Below, piece after piece: positions 7,593 through 8,585 of a stretch of DNA of 8,585 bases. The translations under genes were made by a program, and so were the position numbers. Each line of letters starts with the position of its first letter. Positions within the stretch are counted from its first letter, which is position 1. The notes below the pieces were generated by a model. It did no database searches and was not told the origin of the DNA. It saw nothing but the letters and a program-made list of their open reading frames with translations. Origin of the DNA: Rhodanobacter sp. (GTDB lineage: Bacteria; Pseudomonadota; Gammaproteobacteria; Xanthomonadales; Rhodanobacteraceae); the NCBI GenBank assembly GCA_026193555.1, contig JAPHUU010000368.1:1-8585 (forward strand), read 5' to 3'.

Positions 7593-7924
7593 CGGCTCGT
7601 TCCCGGATCTTTCTCCAGCCGACGCAGGAACACGCCCATTTCCTTCTCCGCCTGTTTGTCGCCGCGCTGGACGGCGGCCGCGATGCCGCTGCGCCACGCC
7701 TCGGCGGCCGCCTGTGGTTGGCCGCCGTCGAGACACGCCTTGCCGAGCAGCTTCCAGGCCGCTGAGTAGGATGGATCGAACGTCACCGCCCGGCGCAGTT
7801 CGTCGATTGCGGCCCCGGCGTCGCCCTCGGTGAGCAGCGCGCTGCCCAGCGAGAAGCGCAGCAGTGCACCATCACGCGGGCCACCGCATTGGCGACGCAG
7901 ATTGGCGATCAGGGTGTCGCTCAT
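7583..7924 (-). CDS. Small tetratricopeptide-repeat protein
   Basis: This 113-aa protein lacks a signal peptide or membrane helix. It is built from about two TPR units: roughly residues 19-52 (FSLGSALLTEGDAGAAIDEL, ending FDP) and 53-86 (AAWKLLGKACLDGGQPQAAAEAW), then a charged tail GDKQAEKEMGVFLRRLEKD. TPRs normally bind partner proteins; no enzymatic motif is visible. Its ATG overlaps the stop codon of the upstream glycosyltransferase as ATGA, pointing to translational coupling and a shared operon. Its last 10 bp overlap the end of the acyltransferase gene on the other strand. A role as an accessory factor for the glycosyltransferase is inferred from position only. Confidence 0.85.
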   Translation of the reverse strand: MSDTLIANLRRQCGGPRDGALLRFSLGSALLTEGDAGAAIDELRRAVTFDPSYSAAWKLLGKACLDGGQPQAAAEAWRSGIAAAVQRGDKQAEKEMGVFLRRLEKDPGTSRQS

Positions 7925-8585
7925 GGTCGTGTGCGATAGCGCCAGTCATCCGCCGGATAGATCCGCGTGGGCTGGTCCGGCTCCGGCGGTGCATGCCCAC
8001 TGCGCAGGTCGGCCAGCGTGGCGGCCGGCCACACCACCAGCCATGCGCCGCGGAACGGCTGCACCAGCAATGCGTAGCGCAGATCATTGGCGTCGAGTTT
8101 CTCTGGAGTCGCGAGAAGCACGCCGTCGGGGTGGCTGTGGGCGAATGCCTGCAAGGCCTGGTCGCCGAACACCTCCTCGATCGGGCGCAGCAGCCGGCCC
8201 TGGAAATGGAACTGGCCTTCGTAGTTGCCGAGGTAGCCGATCGACCGATTCGCCTGCTCGGCGGCATGGAGCAGGGCGGATGTCGGACGCAGGTCGTACC
8301 TCGGCCACAAGGTCAGCGTGAACAGCGTATAGAGGGAGAGTGTGCCGACCAGTCCGGCCACCGCCAGCCGCCGCAGTTCGCCCCGCCCGCGCAGCAGCAG
8401 CAGTGCTCCGAGCAGCAGGAACACCACGCTGAGGTAACGGCTGTAGGGTGAGGCGGCCTCAAGCCACTCGCCGTGAAGATGATGACTGCTCACCAGCAGC
8501 GGCAGCGCGAACAGCATCAATCCGAACACGATGCCGCTCACGCCCAGTGGCCAGGTGCCCAGCCAGGGGTTGTCCGCCAGCGCGG
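7921..8585 (-). CDS. C-terminal part of an ArnT/PMT-like (GT39) membrane glycosyltransferase, 5' end cut by the window
   Basis: About 220 codons are visible and the frame stays open to the right edge, so the start lies outside; an internal GTG at 8541 is probably not the start. The visible part has three hydrophobic segments (about residues 15-31, 47-64 and 73-90), including FGLMLFALPLL and YLSVVFLLLGALLLL, followed by a soluble C-terminal region of roughly 120 residues, with NRSIGYLGNYEGQFHFQG near its beginning. This layout fits the end of GT39/ArnT-type proteins, which move sugars from polyprenyl phosphate to lipid A or other acceptors at the periplasmic face. The catalytic N-terminal loop is not in the window, so substrate and family are only probable. 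It overlaps the TPR gene by 4 bp. Confidence 0.7.
   Translation of the reverse strand, partial: ALADNPWLGTWPLGVSGIVFGLMLFALPLLVSSHHLHGEWLEAASPYSRYLSVVFLLLGALLLLRGRGELRRLAVAGLVGTLSLYTLFTLTLWPRYDLRPTSALLHAAEQANRSIGYLGNYEGQFHFQGRLLRPIEEVFGDQALQAFAHSHPDGVLLATPEKLDANDLRYALLVQPFRGAWLVVWPAATLADLRSGHAPPEPDQPTRIYPADDWRYRTRP

Noticed and set aside
6594..7736. 380-codon minus-strand open frame
   Set aside because: It is antisense to the acyltransferase gene, whose HLGCWE and C-terminal motifs are clear; the translation is R- and Q-rich shadow sequence.

Overview
The window is high-GC and reads like a gammaproteobacterial chromosome of the Xanthomonadales type, probably Rhodanobacteraceae or Xanthomonadaceae. 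The main evidence is the primary sigma factor, especially its N-terminal region, together with the Dtd and RarD homologues. That placement is inference from protein character; no search was run. Most of the window is ordinary chromosomal housekeeping and envelope sequence. Apart from the intron there is no insertion sequence, phage gene, CRISPR array or rRNA.

Layout, left to right. (a) 1-2470, minus strand: two genes of a hydrogenase-4/complex-I-like membrane module, hyfB (complete) and hyfC (cut by the left edge), joined by a GTGA overlap. (b) 2647-2981, minus strand: a tRNA gene split by a 259-nt group I intron. Joining the exons gives a 76-nt cloverleaf with anticodon CAT, best read as tRNA-Ile(CAU), the lysidine-dependent AUA decoder. 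The intron sits directly 3' of the anticodon and shows the P1-P9 helices of a self-splicing group I ribozyme. This is the most notable element in the window. (c) 3055-4005, minus: rarD, a 10-TM EamA-type transporter. (d) 4053-4087: a strong intrinsic terminator, then 4112-5986, minus: rpoD, with a consensus TATAAT box upstream at 6020-6025 and a pair of 8-bp direct repeats at 10-bp spacing further up. (e) 6157-6597, minus: dtd, D-aminoacyl-tRNA deacylase. (f) 6711-7592, plus: an LpxL/HtrB-like acyltransferase, the only plus-strand gene. (g) 7583-8585, minus: a short TPR protein and, upstream of it, the C-terminal end of an ArnT/PMT-like membrane glycosyltransferase, joined by an ATGA overlap and convergent with the acyltransferase.

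How it fits together. The centre is devoted to gene expression (rpoD, dtd, tRNA-Ile). The right end looks like cell-surface or lipid A chemistry (acyl transfer plus polyprenyl-sugar glycosyl transfer). The left end is a membrane energy-conserving complex whose soluble subunits should lie beyond the left edge. The long plus-strand open frames opposite hyfB and rpoD are antisense shadows of high-GC genes and are not annotated.
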